Of a DNA stretch of 64,000 nt, positions 10,331 through 22,873 are shown piece after piece. The DNA is from Adiantum capillus-veneris (Eukaryota; Streptophyta; Polypodiopsida; Polypodiales; Pteridaceae): the NCBI GenBank assembly GCA_014529385.2, contig CM043960.1, positions 32,617,396 through 32,681,395 on the forward strand, read 5' to 3'. Within the stretch, counting starts at the first letter, position 1. Each line of letters begins with the position of its first letter. Made by a program: the position numbers and the translations under genes. The notes beneath the pieces were generated by a model. It did not search any database. It was not told the DNA's origin and saw only the letters and a list, made by a program, of their open reading frames with translations.

Positions 10331-11306
10331 CTGCATGTCTAGTTTGTAGTATTAAAATGAATCATGTGAGAGGCTAAGAGCCTGGTCGCATGTACCAATG
10401 AGCCTACTTTTTGCGCAGTCACGAGCCGAATCTTCTCTCTCTACCTATCTAATCGTGGTAGTTAAGAACCTCGAAACGGGCATAGCCTTTCACATGGTTG
10501 ACTTTTGAGGCCCTCTCAGTTAGCAGGAACTTGCTTAAGATCTATCTCATCACTCAGTCAAATCAAGCATTAATCTTTCAAGCCACCGGTTTTCTTGACT
10601 TACAAAAAAATATGGAAGGCTATTTAGCCGTTCCAAAGTGACCAGGCTCTAAATGTAAGCAAAATGACATGGAGACAGTCCTACAATGGAGGCACATGCA
10701 TGGAGGCAGCCCTACAATAAGAGACCGAAGTCATCATTTCTAGGGGGAGACAACGGGCTCACATTAGGTCTACAACACCAAGGAGGTTCCAAATGAGCAA
10801 GGGATTGCTAACTCCAAGACCAAGGCCAATACCCTCCATTGGCAATGATCATCCTCCAATGCAATCACATCAGTGTTTTGGAAAAATTAATTTTCAAACA
10901 TACAAAATTGCTTTCCTTTAATTTTCCAAGAGGAAATGTATAAAGTTAGGTTTATATTGCAGGTTTTTACTCTATTTTTCTCTATTTTGGGGCAGAAGTT
11001 TTCCTTTTGCCCTTGCTCTCAACTAGCATTTTTGAAATTGAAAACGACATGATATTAAGCTGAGACACATTTTTCCAAACAATGAATCAAAGACCCACCT
11101 TGCATGACCGTTGCCGTGAGCACTGAAGTAGTAGGCAATGCCATCTGTCCCCCTGCAGAACCCCTTTTTTCTTGCCTATGTCAGGAGTTCAAGATGTGAA
11201 ACCTTGGGAAAGCTAAAAAGCTTGGATGGTCACATTGGAGCTCTCAACATTGTAGCATCTACTGACTGTCCTAAAAAAGACGAATAAAGTGCGGAGACGG
11301 ATGTGG

Positions 11307-11308
<2 letters not shown>

Positions 11309-11350
<42 letters not shown>
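11309..11350. repeat. (CT)n microsatellite
   Basis: About 21 CT units, uninterrupted. Confidence 0.97.
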
Positions 11351-11352
<2 letters not shown>

Positions 11353-11691
11353 GTGTGGAGGGCCACATCTAGGCAAAAATGGAGCTCGTTGGGATCAAGA
11401 GTGGCGAACATGCAATGGTAGAGGAGAAGGTGGCTCAGCAAGCGCTTCTGGAGAGTGGGACATGTATTGGATCCAGAATCTTGGCATCCTAGCCACGAGA
11501 TGATTGAGGTTGTATAAGGGTGTGGGGCTCGTGGAGGATCAGTTGTTGGCAGCCAGGGGTGCTGATAGAGCAGACTACATGAGGCCTGTTTGCAGCAACA
11601 TTTGAGGAGTTGCACATGAAGTAAGTGGTGGGTTGCATCCATGATCGAGTTTGAGACACGAAGGGGGGGGGGGATTCTTTGTATCAATGGC

Positions 11692-11761
11692 ACTCTCTCT
11701 CTCTCTCTCTTTCAAATAGAAATAGACACACACACTCCTCATCAAGAATGAATGGGATTGG

Positions 11762-11818
<57 letters not shown>

Positions 11819-11849
11819 ACACACACAACTGTAGTAAATAACGAAGACG

Positions 11850-11902
<53 letters not shown>

Positions 11903-11903
11903 T
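11692..11903. repeat. Cluster of three compound (CT)n/(CA)n tracts
   Basis: CT runs at 11692-11711, 11763-11805 and 11848-11879. The last two are each followed by CA runs, and the spacers are 40-50 bp. The reverse strand translates as Arg-Glu/Cys-Val repeats, which are not genes. Confidence 0.95.
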
Positions 11904-11967
11904 GTTCGAAGTGTACCAACTTATCCACGCGTGGCATAGCTCGTTGCTCGTTAGTTTCCCAAGCTCT

Positions 11968-12878
11968 AAAGTAGAGCCACCCTTTACAAAAACAAAAGTA
12001 ATCACCCTTCAAAATTGAAGGCTGGAGTGAAATCCCATGGCCTTGCTAAAGAGTTTAAATAATATAAATATATATATGTACTAAATATTGTGACTTTTTG
12101 ACATAACTAAGAAGTCAAAACTAAGTCTTTTTATTTTTTACTATCACACTTCTCAAAACTAAGTCTTTTCATTTTCTACAATCACAGTAGTACTTAGTAC
12201 TTGCTACTTACACTTCACTTTTATATTTCAAACCAAAATGACTTTTGACTTACCGTTCACTTTTACATTTCAAACCAAATGTTTCTTGGATTCTTGAAAT
12301 GAAGGAGAGAGTGACATGTAGATGCCCTCTCCTTCCTTAAAAATTTTAAGTTCAATTATATATGGTATAGAAGATATAGTACTAAGTATTATGACCAAGA
12401 AGTCAACACTAAGTCTTTTCATTTTCTACCATCGCTATACTTGTTACTTACCCTTCACTTTTACATTTCAAACCAAATGGCTTGCTACTTATCCTTCACT
12501 TTTACATTTCAAACCAAATGTTTCTTGAGGTTCTCGAAATGAAGGAAAGAGTGATTCCATATAGTGCTCGATGTTCTTTATGGCTTTCAAAATGAGAAGT
12601 AGAGCCACCCTTACAAAAACAAAAGTAATCACCCTTCAAAATTGAAGGCTATAGTGAAACTCCATGGCCTTGCTAAAGAGTTTAAATAATATCAATATAG
12701 ATATAGTACTAAGTATTGTGACTGAGAAGTCAAAACTAAGTCTTTTCATTTTCTACCATCATTGTACTTGTTACTTACCCTTCACTTTTACATTTCAAAC
12801 CAAATGACTTGCTACTTACCCTTCACTTTTACATGTCAAACCAAATGTTTCTTAAGGTTCTTGAAATGAAGGACAGAC
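11968..12878. repeat. Dispersed AT-rich repeat, copies 2 and 3, with internal tandem modules
   Basis: The block starting GTAGAGCCACCC recurs at 11968 and 12597. Between and after the copies a second module (CTTGCTACTTACCCTTCAC...CAAACCAAATG) recurs at about 12200, 12450, 12480, 12770 and 12810. The region is AT-rich and non-coding. Copia-B inserted into it: 12874-12878 is one copy of its target duplication, and the interrupted repeat resumes at 18421. Confidence 0.75.
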
Positions 12879-13068
12879 TGTTGGGGTATAAAGCCCAATG
12901 TGGTCGTCCATGTAAGTGGGCGGGCCACCAGGTATGTACACATATTCTTTTGTTAAAACCTAATAAGAACTCACTATGCTCTACACATTATAGTAGAGCG
13001 AGTTCACCATATCGTCGTGCTCTTCTTCTCACACTCTCTCGCGTCGCACTTCCGCTCGTACTCCTTCA
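12879..13068 (+). repeat. Copia-B 5' LTR
   Basis: 190 bp, TG...CA, direct repeat of 18241-18420. Target duplication CAGAC lies immediately left. Confidence 0.95.
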
Positions 13069-13070
13069 AA

Positions 13071-13082
13071 TGGTATCAGAGC
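13071..13082 (+). other. Copia-B primer binding site (tRNA-iMet)
   Basis: TGGTATCAGAGC, two bases after the 5' LTR, complementary to initiator tRNA-Met. Confidence 0.93.
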
Positions 13083-14165
13083 TCAGATCGAGGCTCGGGG
13101 CAGCACTGCAGGAGACAAGAGTCACCAGCTCATATTGGAGTGAAATTCGACAGGCGAAGACACGGCCCCAAATCCAGTGGGAGAGTCCGAAGGCCTTGGT
13201 GTTCTCAGAATTTCATTCTGAGGTCATCTCGGCCACCGTTCGGCTTCGACAAAGGTCTGCGCAGGCCATTTTCGACTACGTGGTCTCAGCGGGTGCAGAT
13301 CCGACTCTGCAAATTTGGGGTTTTCGGCCTACGACTGCAGGTGCTGAGGATATCGACACTCCCAGAGTGTTGATTTGTGGCTGTCTACACATCGAAGGAC
13401 GGCTCACAGTTCTTGGAGGCGTGTCACATACGACACGGGCGCATCTACACACAGACTGTAGGTGACATCCACTAGTTCATCAAGTAGCTTGTGTTTCCTG
13501 CTTGATATTCCAGATTTCATCCTGACATTGCAGGTACTTCCACATGGGATGTATTGTCAGAGATGATGTATGTCTGTTGAGGGTTTGCTGGCTGTGAGTC
13601 ACGCAGCAAACAACCGCCGCAGCGGTTACAGCATACAATGGGAAATTTGTGGATGTATGACTTTGTGGGAAGTCTATGTACTGTCAGATTTACTGCAGCC
13701 TTTGTTGAGGGTCGAGTGAGGTTTTATTAAGCTGGGGGATTGTCGAATGTTGAGATCCTTTCGGTGATACAGGTCTTGGAGCGATCCCTCGAGCACCCTT
13801 AGATAGGCAGCTAGGATGTATTGACTGTGAGTTAGACAGTTGGGATTGCATCTTTGCTTTACTGCCGTTGAGGCATTTTCGCAGTCTATGCTTATAGGAA
13901 AGTGACAGGATAGTGAGAGACAGTACAGGTGCAGGACAGGTTTACCCGTAGCTTACAGTGTCAGAGAGACAGTATTTTTTGAGCTGTTTTTTGGTCTATT
14001 TTTAGTACACCAGAGCCATTTTACAAAGGAGACTCTGCCAAAATTTCTGCAGAATCTGAAGCTTTCTTGGTTCATTTGACAGGTTGATATTGGTTCAGAG
14101 GTCAGTTTACAGGGGAAACTCTGCTAAATTTTTCCCAAGAAAGTAAACTACTGTGAAGCATAGCT
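13083..14165 (+). other. Copia-B 5' leader
   Basis: About 1.1 kb between the primer site and gag ATG. Short frames exist but have no Copia similarity and carry no recognisable domain. The leader is similar in length to that of Copia-A. Confidence 0.6.
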
Positions 14166-15485
14166 ATGGCTGGATCACAGGACACTGCTCTTTACAATAT
14201 CAAGAAGCTGGATGGAACGAATTCCCCATTGTGGAAGAAGCAAATTTGGCACGTTTTGGTACAAAAGAAGCAGATAAAACCTATAAAGCTCAAGGGGATA
14301 AAACCAGAAGATATGGACGAAGATGAATGGAGCGAAATGGATGAATTGACACTTTCTACCATTATGCTGACTTTGGCAGAAAGCGTTTACTTCAATGTAG
14401 CAGACGAGATGTCGGCTTATCAAGCATGGTTAAAGCTGAGTGATCTTTATGAGAAGCAGAGTGCAGCTTCACAGGTATACTGGCTTAAGAAGCTTGCTGA
14501 CTTCAAGATTAAAGAACGGACACCTATGTCCAATCATCTGAATGAATTCAACACAATCTATAGTCAGTTGTCAGCTCAAGGTGTCAAGTTTGATGAACCT
14601 GTTAGAGCTATGTTCTTGTTTATCACATTGCCGGAAAGTTGGGACACTTTTCGCACAGCTTTGAGTGATTCTGCACCTCCAGATGGTTTGAACATAGGAG
14701 GTGTAGAAGGAAGTCTGCTTACTGAAGAAACCAATAGAAAGACAATGGACAAAGGCAAAGGAACAGCCTTAGTTGTCAGGGGAAGGACCAAAGAAAAGTA
14801 CAAAGGTGGAAAGAGGAATCAGTCTCGTAGCAAGTCCCGCAATGCTAAAGGCAAGAGTGACATAGAATTCTACCATTGTGGCAACAAGGGTCACATGAAA
14901 AGAGACTGTAGAGAATGGAAAGCAGAAAAAGGCAAAGAGAAAGCTGAAGACCATGGTGAGAAGAACAAGTCCTCAGTGAAGATTCAAGAAATAAATGTGA
15001 CAAACACTGTTGCAAAGGATGATAGTCTAGTATCAGGAGACATCTACTTCTTGAATAATACAATGGACTCAGCTCTTCTTACAGTATCTGGTGGAAATGC
15101 ACTGAGTGACTGGATTATAGACTCAGGGGCATCACTTCATGTGTCTCCAAACAAGGAGTGGTTTACCTCTTATGTGACCACTAAAGATCATGTTCGGCTA
15201 GGCAATGGGCAGACATGTGAGATCTTAGGTGTTGGAGATGTACAATTGAAGTTTCAAAATGGCTCTTCTTTCACACTGAAGAATGTGAGACATGTTCCCG
15301 CAATTACAAAGAGCTTGATCAACACAGGTTTACTTGATGATGCTGGCTACGTCACCACTTTTGGACAGAACATGTGGAAGATATCCAAGGGTTCTATGAC
15401 AGTAGCACATGGAGTAAAGTCTGGAGGACTTTACACGATTTATGTATCGAATGTCTCTAAAAATGTAATCAATGTAACCGAGTAG
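14166..15485 (+). pseudogene. Copia-B gag and aspartic protease
   Basis: Opens with ATG (MAGSQDTALYNIKKLDGTN), a Copia gag N-terminus (UBN2-type). A basic linker follows (KGKGTALVVRGRTKEK). The zinc knuckle at 14869-14910 reads FYHCGNKGHMKRDC: the first of its three Cys is Phe, so nucleocapsid binding is probably lost. The protease motif WIIDSGASLHVS at about 15112-15147 keeps D-S-G. The frame stops at TAG 15483-15485, where relatives read through. The same frame continues in the next segment, so this is one broken polyprotein rather than a separate gag. Confidence 0.9.
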
Positions 15486-16571
15486 CCGAACGTTTCTTTG
15501 TGGCATAGCCGGTTAGGACATATGTCCAAGAAGGGAATGGAAATCTTGTCTCGTTCTGGTTATTTGCCTGGCTTTTCATTTAATGATTTTGAATTCTGTG
15601 AGCATTGTCTGTATGGTAAGCAAACACACCAGCCACATAAGCATAGAAGCAGTAGAAGAGATACACAGTTGGCACTTGTTCATAGTGATTTGTGTGGACC
15701 TATGCCTAACCTATCTCTAGGGGGAGCTTCTTACTTTATGACATTTATAGATGATTACTCGAGGAAAGTATGGGTTTACTTTCTCAAGCACAAGGATAAA
15801 GCGTTTAGTGTTTTCAAAACGTTTGTGACACTTGTGGAGAATCAGAGTGGCAAGAAGCTTAAATGCTTACGCACTGACAATGGTGGAGAGTATGTTTCAA
15901 AGGCCTTTCAGGACTTTTGTGAGTCAAAAGGTTGAAAACGTGAACTTACTGCTCCTTACAATCCTCCTCAAAATGGTGTTGCTAAGAGGATGAATAGGAC
16001 CATACAAGAGAAGGTCAGAAGTATGTTGTCTAATGCACAACTGCCAAATGGGTTTTGGGGTGAAGCTGTATCAACAACTGTTCATCTTGTAAATAGATCT
16101 CCTAGCAAGGTTTTGCAGAAGGATTCAGTGCCAGAGATGGTATGGTCAGGAAAAATGCCCTCATACAAGCATCTCAGAGTCTTTGGCTGTGAGGCATATA
16201 CTCACGTTCCAAAGGAATTTAGGAACAAACTTGAGCCAAAGAGTAAAAAGTGCATCTTTCTAGGCTATGGTAATTCTGGTGAGATGGGGTACAGACTTTG
16301 GGATCCCGAATCCAAAAAGGTTGTCCGCAGCAATGATGTTCACTTTAATGAATCAAATATCATTCTAAACCAGAGAGGGTTGAGGAGATTAGAAGATTTG
16401 TCTTCCAAGAAGAGGGACTTGCACGTGCAAGACAAAATGTCAGGGCTCAAGAGGAGCAAGGACAGGATAGAGTGGAACCACAGGTTGTGGCTGAGCCTGA
16501 GCCTGAGCCACCTATTGTGCGTAGATCTGGATGTGTCACGCGACCTCCTGATAGGTTTGTTCCATCTATGA
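15486..16571 (+). pseudogene. Copia-B integrase, catalytically dead
   Basis: The same frame holds the pre-integrase HHCC zinc module (WHSRLGHMS...CEHCLYGK) at 15498-15620 and the rve core. The first catalytic Asp is in HSDLCGP (about 15680) and the second in LRTDNGG (about 15870). A TGA at 15933-15935 interrupts ESKG/KRE. The third catalytic residue, Glu in the usual GVAERMNR, is Lys (AAG at 15984-15986). Near 16375 the frame shifts relative to the RT frame, and the original frame then runs out of phase to 16571. Confidence 0.9.
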
Positions 16572-18151
16572 ACTATGTCATGTTGACTGATTGCAATGAG
16601 CCTTCATGTTACAAGGAAGCAGTGCAAATGAAGGACTCCGGGAATTAGCAATTGGCCATGCAGTCAGAGATGACAGCTCTGCATAAAAACAAGACATGGA
16701 AGCTAGTTAAATTACCACAGGGCATAAAGGATCTACCTTGTAAATGGGTTTACAAGTATAAGATCACCGCTCGTGATAGTCAGCCAAAGTACAAAGCAAG
16801 GCTTGTTGCCAAGGGCTTTAAGCAAGAACAAGGCATTGACTTTGATGAAGTCTTCTCTCCGGTGGTCAAGATGACTACATTGAGATGCTTTCTTGCATTG
16901 GTTGCCATATTAGATTTGGTGTTGCACCAAATGGATGTCAAGACAGCATTCTTGCATGGTGATTTAGATGTGGAAATTTACATGCAGCAGCCAGAAGGGT
17001 TTGTTGAGAAAGGCAAGGAAGATTTGGTATGCCAGTTGTTAAAGAGTCTTTATGGCTTAAAACAATCACCGAGGGCATGGTACCATAAATTCCACAAGTT
17101 TATGCTTTCTCAAGGCTACAAACGTAGTGAGTTCGATCACTGTCTATATACAAAGAAGGCTAAGGATGGCAGTTGGCTGATCCTTATTTTGTATGTGGAT
17201 GACATGTTGATTGCTGGCAAGCACTTGGAAGAAATTTAAGCTTTGAAGTCAAAGATGGCAAAATCGTTTGACATGAAAGACATGGGTGAGGCAAGTCATA
17301 TACTTGGTATGCGCATTGAGAGAGACAGATCAAAGAAGTTGATTTGGTTATCTCAAACAGAGTATATTGACAAGGTTTTGCAACGTTTCAATATGGAGAA
17401 GGGAAAGGCACTGAGTGTTCCACTGCCACCATATGTGAAACTTAGCAAACAAGATTGTCCTGTGTCTGAGGAAGAACGGGCTGAAATGGATAAGATTCCA
17501 TATGCGTCTGCAGTGGGTAGTTTGATGTATGCAATGATTTCTACTCGCCCAGACATTGCATTTGCAGTGGGAGTAGTCAGTCCATACATGTCAAACCCAT
17601 GCATGAAACATTGGGAGGCAGTGAAAGGAATATTGAGATACCTGAAAGCTACAAAGAGTATGCGTATATGCTATGGGAGTCAGGAGCTAAGTGTAAAGGG
17701 TTTTACAGACTCAGATTATGCAGGTGACTTAGACAACCGAAGGTCTACGTCAGGGTATGTCTTTACATTGGCTGGTGGAGCAGTATCATGGCATTCTAGA
17801 TTACAAGATTGTGTTACTCAGTCTACTACAGAGGCTGAATATGTTGCAGCATCAGAGGCATGCAAAGAATCAATTTGGCTTAATCGACTAGTAACAGATT
17901 TGGGAATCAAAGAAGATATGCCTGTGTTATATTGTGATAGTCAAAGTGCTATACAATTGGCTCGCAATCCAGTTTATCACTCAAAGACAAAGCATGTGGA
18001 TGTGAAGTATCATTTCGTCAGGGAAATGCTCGAGGATAAGCAACTTCAGCTTGTCAAAGTTCACACCATAGAAAATCCCGCTGATCTACTTACAAAAGGA
18101 CTTCCCTCAGAGAGCTTTGCGCATTTTCGCAAGCAGTTAGGTGTAGGGTAG
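16572..18151 (+). pseudogene. Copia-B reverse transcriptase and RNase H
   Basis: In frame 2, TAG at 16646-16648 lies just before AMQSEMTALHKNKTW, the start of the Copia RT domain. The palm contains QMDVKTAFLHGDL and LYVDDMLIAG (catalytic YVDD, about 17189-17218). TAA at 17237-17239 splits RT. The second half carries SLMYAMISTRPDIAFAVG, then RNase H with GFTDSDYAGD, STTEAEYVAAS, YCDSQSAIQLA and KTKHVDVKYHF. It ends at TAG 18149-18151. The catalytic residues I can see are kept, so the damage is mainly nonsense changes. Confidence 0.92.
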
Positions 18152-18229
18152 TACATCACTTCTCTACATCTCTTGTATATTAGCTTGTATAGTAGCTTCT
18201 CTCACACTTAAAGTACCACATTGGACTTT

Positions 18230-18240
18230 AAGTGGGAGGT
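18230..18240 (+). other. Copia-B polypurine tract
   Basis: AAGTGGGAGGT directly before the 3' LTR, identical to that of Copia-A. Confidence 0.88.
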
Positions 18241-18420
18241 TGTTGGGGTATAAAGCCCAATGTGGTCGCCCAGGTAAGTGGGCGGGCCGCCAGGTATGTA
18301 CACATATTCTTTTGTTAAAACCTAATAAGAACTCACTATGCTCTACACATTACAGTAGAGCGAGTTCACCATATGGTCGTGCTCTCTCTCTCGCATTGCA
18401 CTTCCGCTCGTACTCCTTCA
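18241..18420 (+). repeat. Copia-B 3' LTR
   Basis: 180-bp direct repeat of 12879-13068 with a short deletion in the CT-rich part, followed by target duplication CAGAC at 18421-18425. Confidence 0.95.
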
Positions 18421-19569
<1,149 letters not shown>

Positions 19570-19575
19570 TCCCTC

Positions 19576-20532
19576 TGTTGGATGGGGAGCGACTCACACA
19601 CCCATGAAGTGCATGCAAACACTAGCTAGATCAACATAATGTCAATTGAGGACACAGATGACACGATAGGCACACTGAGGAAATCTCTTAAGCTTGTCAG
19701 GATGAGACCATCCTACACATACAACACTCAGGAAGGCCAACTAAACCACAATCAAGAACCTCACTGCTCTCAACTACACCACCTAGCCACATACACACAT
19801 GCGGAAGGTAACTCACCTAATCATGCCAGATTCATACGAAACTTAAGGAACACCATCTCCTCACTAGGATACACCTGTCCCTAAGATTCTACACTCAAAA
19901 TCCTCACTCTAAACCCATCTGCGGAAAACACGTAGGATGACATAGCTGAAATTTGAAAGTGCCCGAAACTGAAATTTATGAGTACCTATGCGTAGCTTAC
20001 GTCGCCACGATTCTATAGACTACTAGCACGCAGAAACAGACATCGTTTGATACACTTACCGCCACAAATAGCTCGTAGATGCGTTGACGTGTGCGCTTCG
20101 TCTCGCATGGAATGCTTGGCGTTGTCGCGTAGCTCTCCTCGAGCCTACAGCAATGGTGCAGTCGGATCTCCAATGCGTTGAGCGAGCCGGGCGTAGCGAG
20201 AGGATGAAGCTCATGCTCACTCTCTTTCTCTCTCACACACAGTAGACGGCAGCGCTCAAGTTTGATTATGATTAAAGTCTTTTTTACGAAATGACCTAGG
20301 TACCTTATATACTAAGGCTACCTTAGGTTTAACCAAAAATGGGGTTGAAAGGGTCAAATGGCTTTGTATTTACAATCTGGAAATGCCATTGCACCCCGGC
20401 TTCTGAAACTAGAATAACTACTCATTACAAATGACGTTTATAGCCATAATCCGCAGCATTTCATAACTTGCAAAAGATAAGACTTTGGTACGAAACTTGA
20501 GTTATGTCGTGTTGTTGACCCAGCGGTTAACA
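19576..20532 (-). repeat. Gypsy-A 3' LTR
   Basis: 957-bp direct repeat of 30209-31165. Target duplication CCCTC lies at 19571-19575. Confidence 0.95.
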
Positions 20533-20545
20533 TTCCCCCCTTCCG
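20533..20545 (-). other. Gypsy-A polypurine tract
   Basis: CGGAAGGGGGGAA on the minus strand, directly inside the 3' LTR. Confidence 0.85.
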
Positions 20546-20624
20546 CGTTCATGTCGTCCCCGACATGACCTGATTGTTGATGGCGATGTGATCTTTGCTG
20601 TCGTTTTGTTGTTGGAAAGAAACT

Positions 20625-21150
<526 letters not shown>

Positions 21151-21191
21151 TACCCTTATGTCTGCTCTTTGTCATTGAGGACTTCTTTGTT

Positions 21192-21228
21192 CTTGAGTTA
21201 TGTTGTGTTGTTGACCCAGCGGTCAACA
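21192..21228 (-). repeat. Internal 37-bp copy of the Gypsy-A LTR terminus
   Basis: CTTGAGTTATGT...GGTCAACA matches the LTR end at 20496-20532 at 35 of 37 positions, yet it lies 660 bp inside the element just beyond the helicase fragment. Confidence 0.85.
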
Positions 21229-22873
21229 CTTTGCTGTTGTTTTGGCTTCATCTGTTGCACTGCTTGTATCTTTGTCGAACCACAACAAGAACTATGATCC
21301 ATTAGAGTGGACATCAATCATCGTAACCATTCATCTTTTGAGATCCTCGGATTACTTTTATGTCTGCTCTTCTTCATTGGGGACTTCTTTGTTCCTGTGC
21401 AATCATGTTGTCTGCAGCTTTGTCATTGTAGGCCATTCTTCGACTCACCATTGAGGAGAAGTATGCTATGATCTGAAATTGGTGCTCCAATTCATTTGTC
21501 AATTGATTTGAGTAGCATTTCCTTATTTTTGATGTAGAAGGAATATGTACAAGAGGATGGTGATAGGTGTCCTTAGATTAGGGTCTAAAACCTGGATGAC
21601 CAAAGGGAAAAAACCCGGTGGGAAAAAAATGCCTTTGGTATATGCTCTTATTGGAGTTGAGCAGTTGAACGTGAAGTACATGTTCATGTAAGGTGAGTGC
21701 TTGGTTGAAACACGAAAAGAGTGCCTGATGCAAGTGCCAATTATGGGACACTCTATATGCATATAAGAAATTTGTCAACAAAAGCATGCAATGTGAAAGA
21801 AGGAGATGATGGGTGTTTCGAGGAATAAATGTAGCACATGTGACATCAAAAGATGTCTCAATAGCTTCCACCTTTCCAAGAAGGGTTTTCGATGTAGAAG
21901 TTTCTCCACTCGTATCTCACTGTGCTCAGTACGTGAGTGTCTTTTGGACCTTCTCCTTCACTTCACCATACTTAAGTACTTAGACTTCGACTCTTTTGCT
22001 CACCTATACCAGCATGAGAGACACAACGTAAATATGCTCAACTCTTCCAGCTTGAGCAGTACCTAGAATAGCTAAGACACTTAGACCACAGAGAATATTA
22101 CTTGAAGCTTTGGGACTAACACCTCACTCATTTTGTGTCTTAGCTACTCGACTCTGACTTTTATGACTTGTCGGTTGCATGTTGACACTGCTTTGTGACA
22201 AGTTCTTCGGCTGTTGTAGTGGCTACTGAGACATACTTCGTGAAGTTTCATCGTTTCCCTGTACCTTCTTCTCTTTGTAGTGCTCAGGCCTCTCGTCAGT
22301 CTTTTCTTCATGTGGATTATGGATTTTTTTATTTTTTCTTAATAATAAACAAAGAAAATCTTAAAACAACTCAACAAAAGAAAAATCATTCAAATAGAAA
22401 TCTAAATGCTATATACACTATACACATGTCCCTAGGGGCTCATATATGGATTTTGTCCCCATACTCCTCTGTAACACTACTATGAGGGCATATACTCTAA
22501 ATTTCGTCAAAAAATTATCACAATAAAACGCAAAAATTCAATGCATCTCACAAAACATTGCCCTCTAATAGTCATAATGTTAGGTCCGCATTCAGAATGC
22601 CTCCCCCCTTCCTATTTGGAGTCATCCTTTACGACAGGGTATCGCAAAGGGTATGTGTTGTGCTTGGGCAATTAAAAGTTGTGCCTATGCAGGCCTTGTA
22701 ATGTAGCCCTATTATGCATATACAATCAATGCATGGAAAAGATTTATGTTGTGCAAGATGTGGGTATAAGCAATTTGATTATTGGCATTTGTTGGCAAGG
22801 CTTCCTATTCTAAGCAATGTAATGGTCTTTGAAGCTCCTGTATCGTTGCTTGATTGAAGCGACTTGCTCTCTT
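21229..22873 (-). other. Gypsy-A 3' non-coding region
   Basis: About 1.6 kb with no defensible ORF. A 60-bp block (GAGATCCTCTGATTAC...GACTTCTTTGTTC) occurs at about 21138-21195 and again at 21338-21395. This region occupies the place where autonomous relatives may carry extra ORFs. Confidence 0.5.

Larger units (their letters stand above)
9816..11967. other. Non-genic spacer with microsatellites
   Basis: About 2.1 kb with CT tracts at 10271-10328 and 11309-11350 and a poly-G run at about 11664-11673. I see no splice-supported coding sequence, tRNA or LTR. Confidence 0.5.
12879..18420 (+). mobile_element. Copia-B: full-length but inactivated Ty1/Copia retrotransposon
   Basis: 5,542 bp with LTRs of 190 and 180 bp (start TGTTGGGGTATAAAGCCC, end CTCCTTCA) and target duplication CAGAC (12874-12878 and 18421-18425). 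The tRNA-iMet primer site and polypurine tract are present. Domain order is gag, PR, integrase, RT, RNaseH, as in Copia. By eye the LTRs differ at about seven positions plus a 10-bp length difference, about 4%, so it is older than Copia-A. Coding damage comprises stops at 15483, 15933, 16646 and 17237 and a frameshift near 16375. Confidence 0.96.

Noticed and set aside
12809-13465. 218-codon plus-strand frame
   Set aside because: It runs through the Copia-B 5' LTR and leader, and its start lies in the AT-rich repeat. No protein similarity.
19640-19884. Small conserved ORF duplicated at 30278-30517
   Set aside because: The duplicate lies at the same place in the partner LTR of Gypsy-A, so conservation reflects LTR identity.
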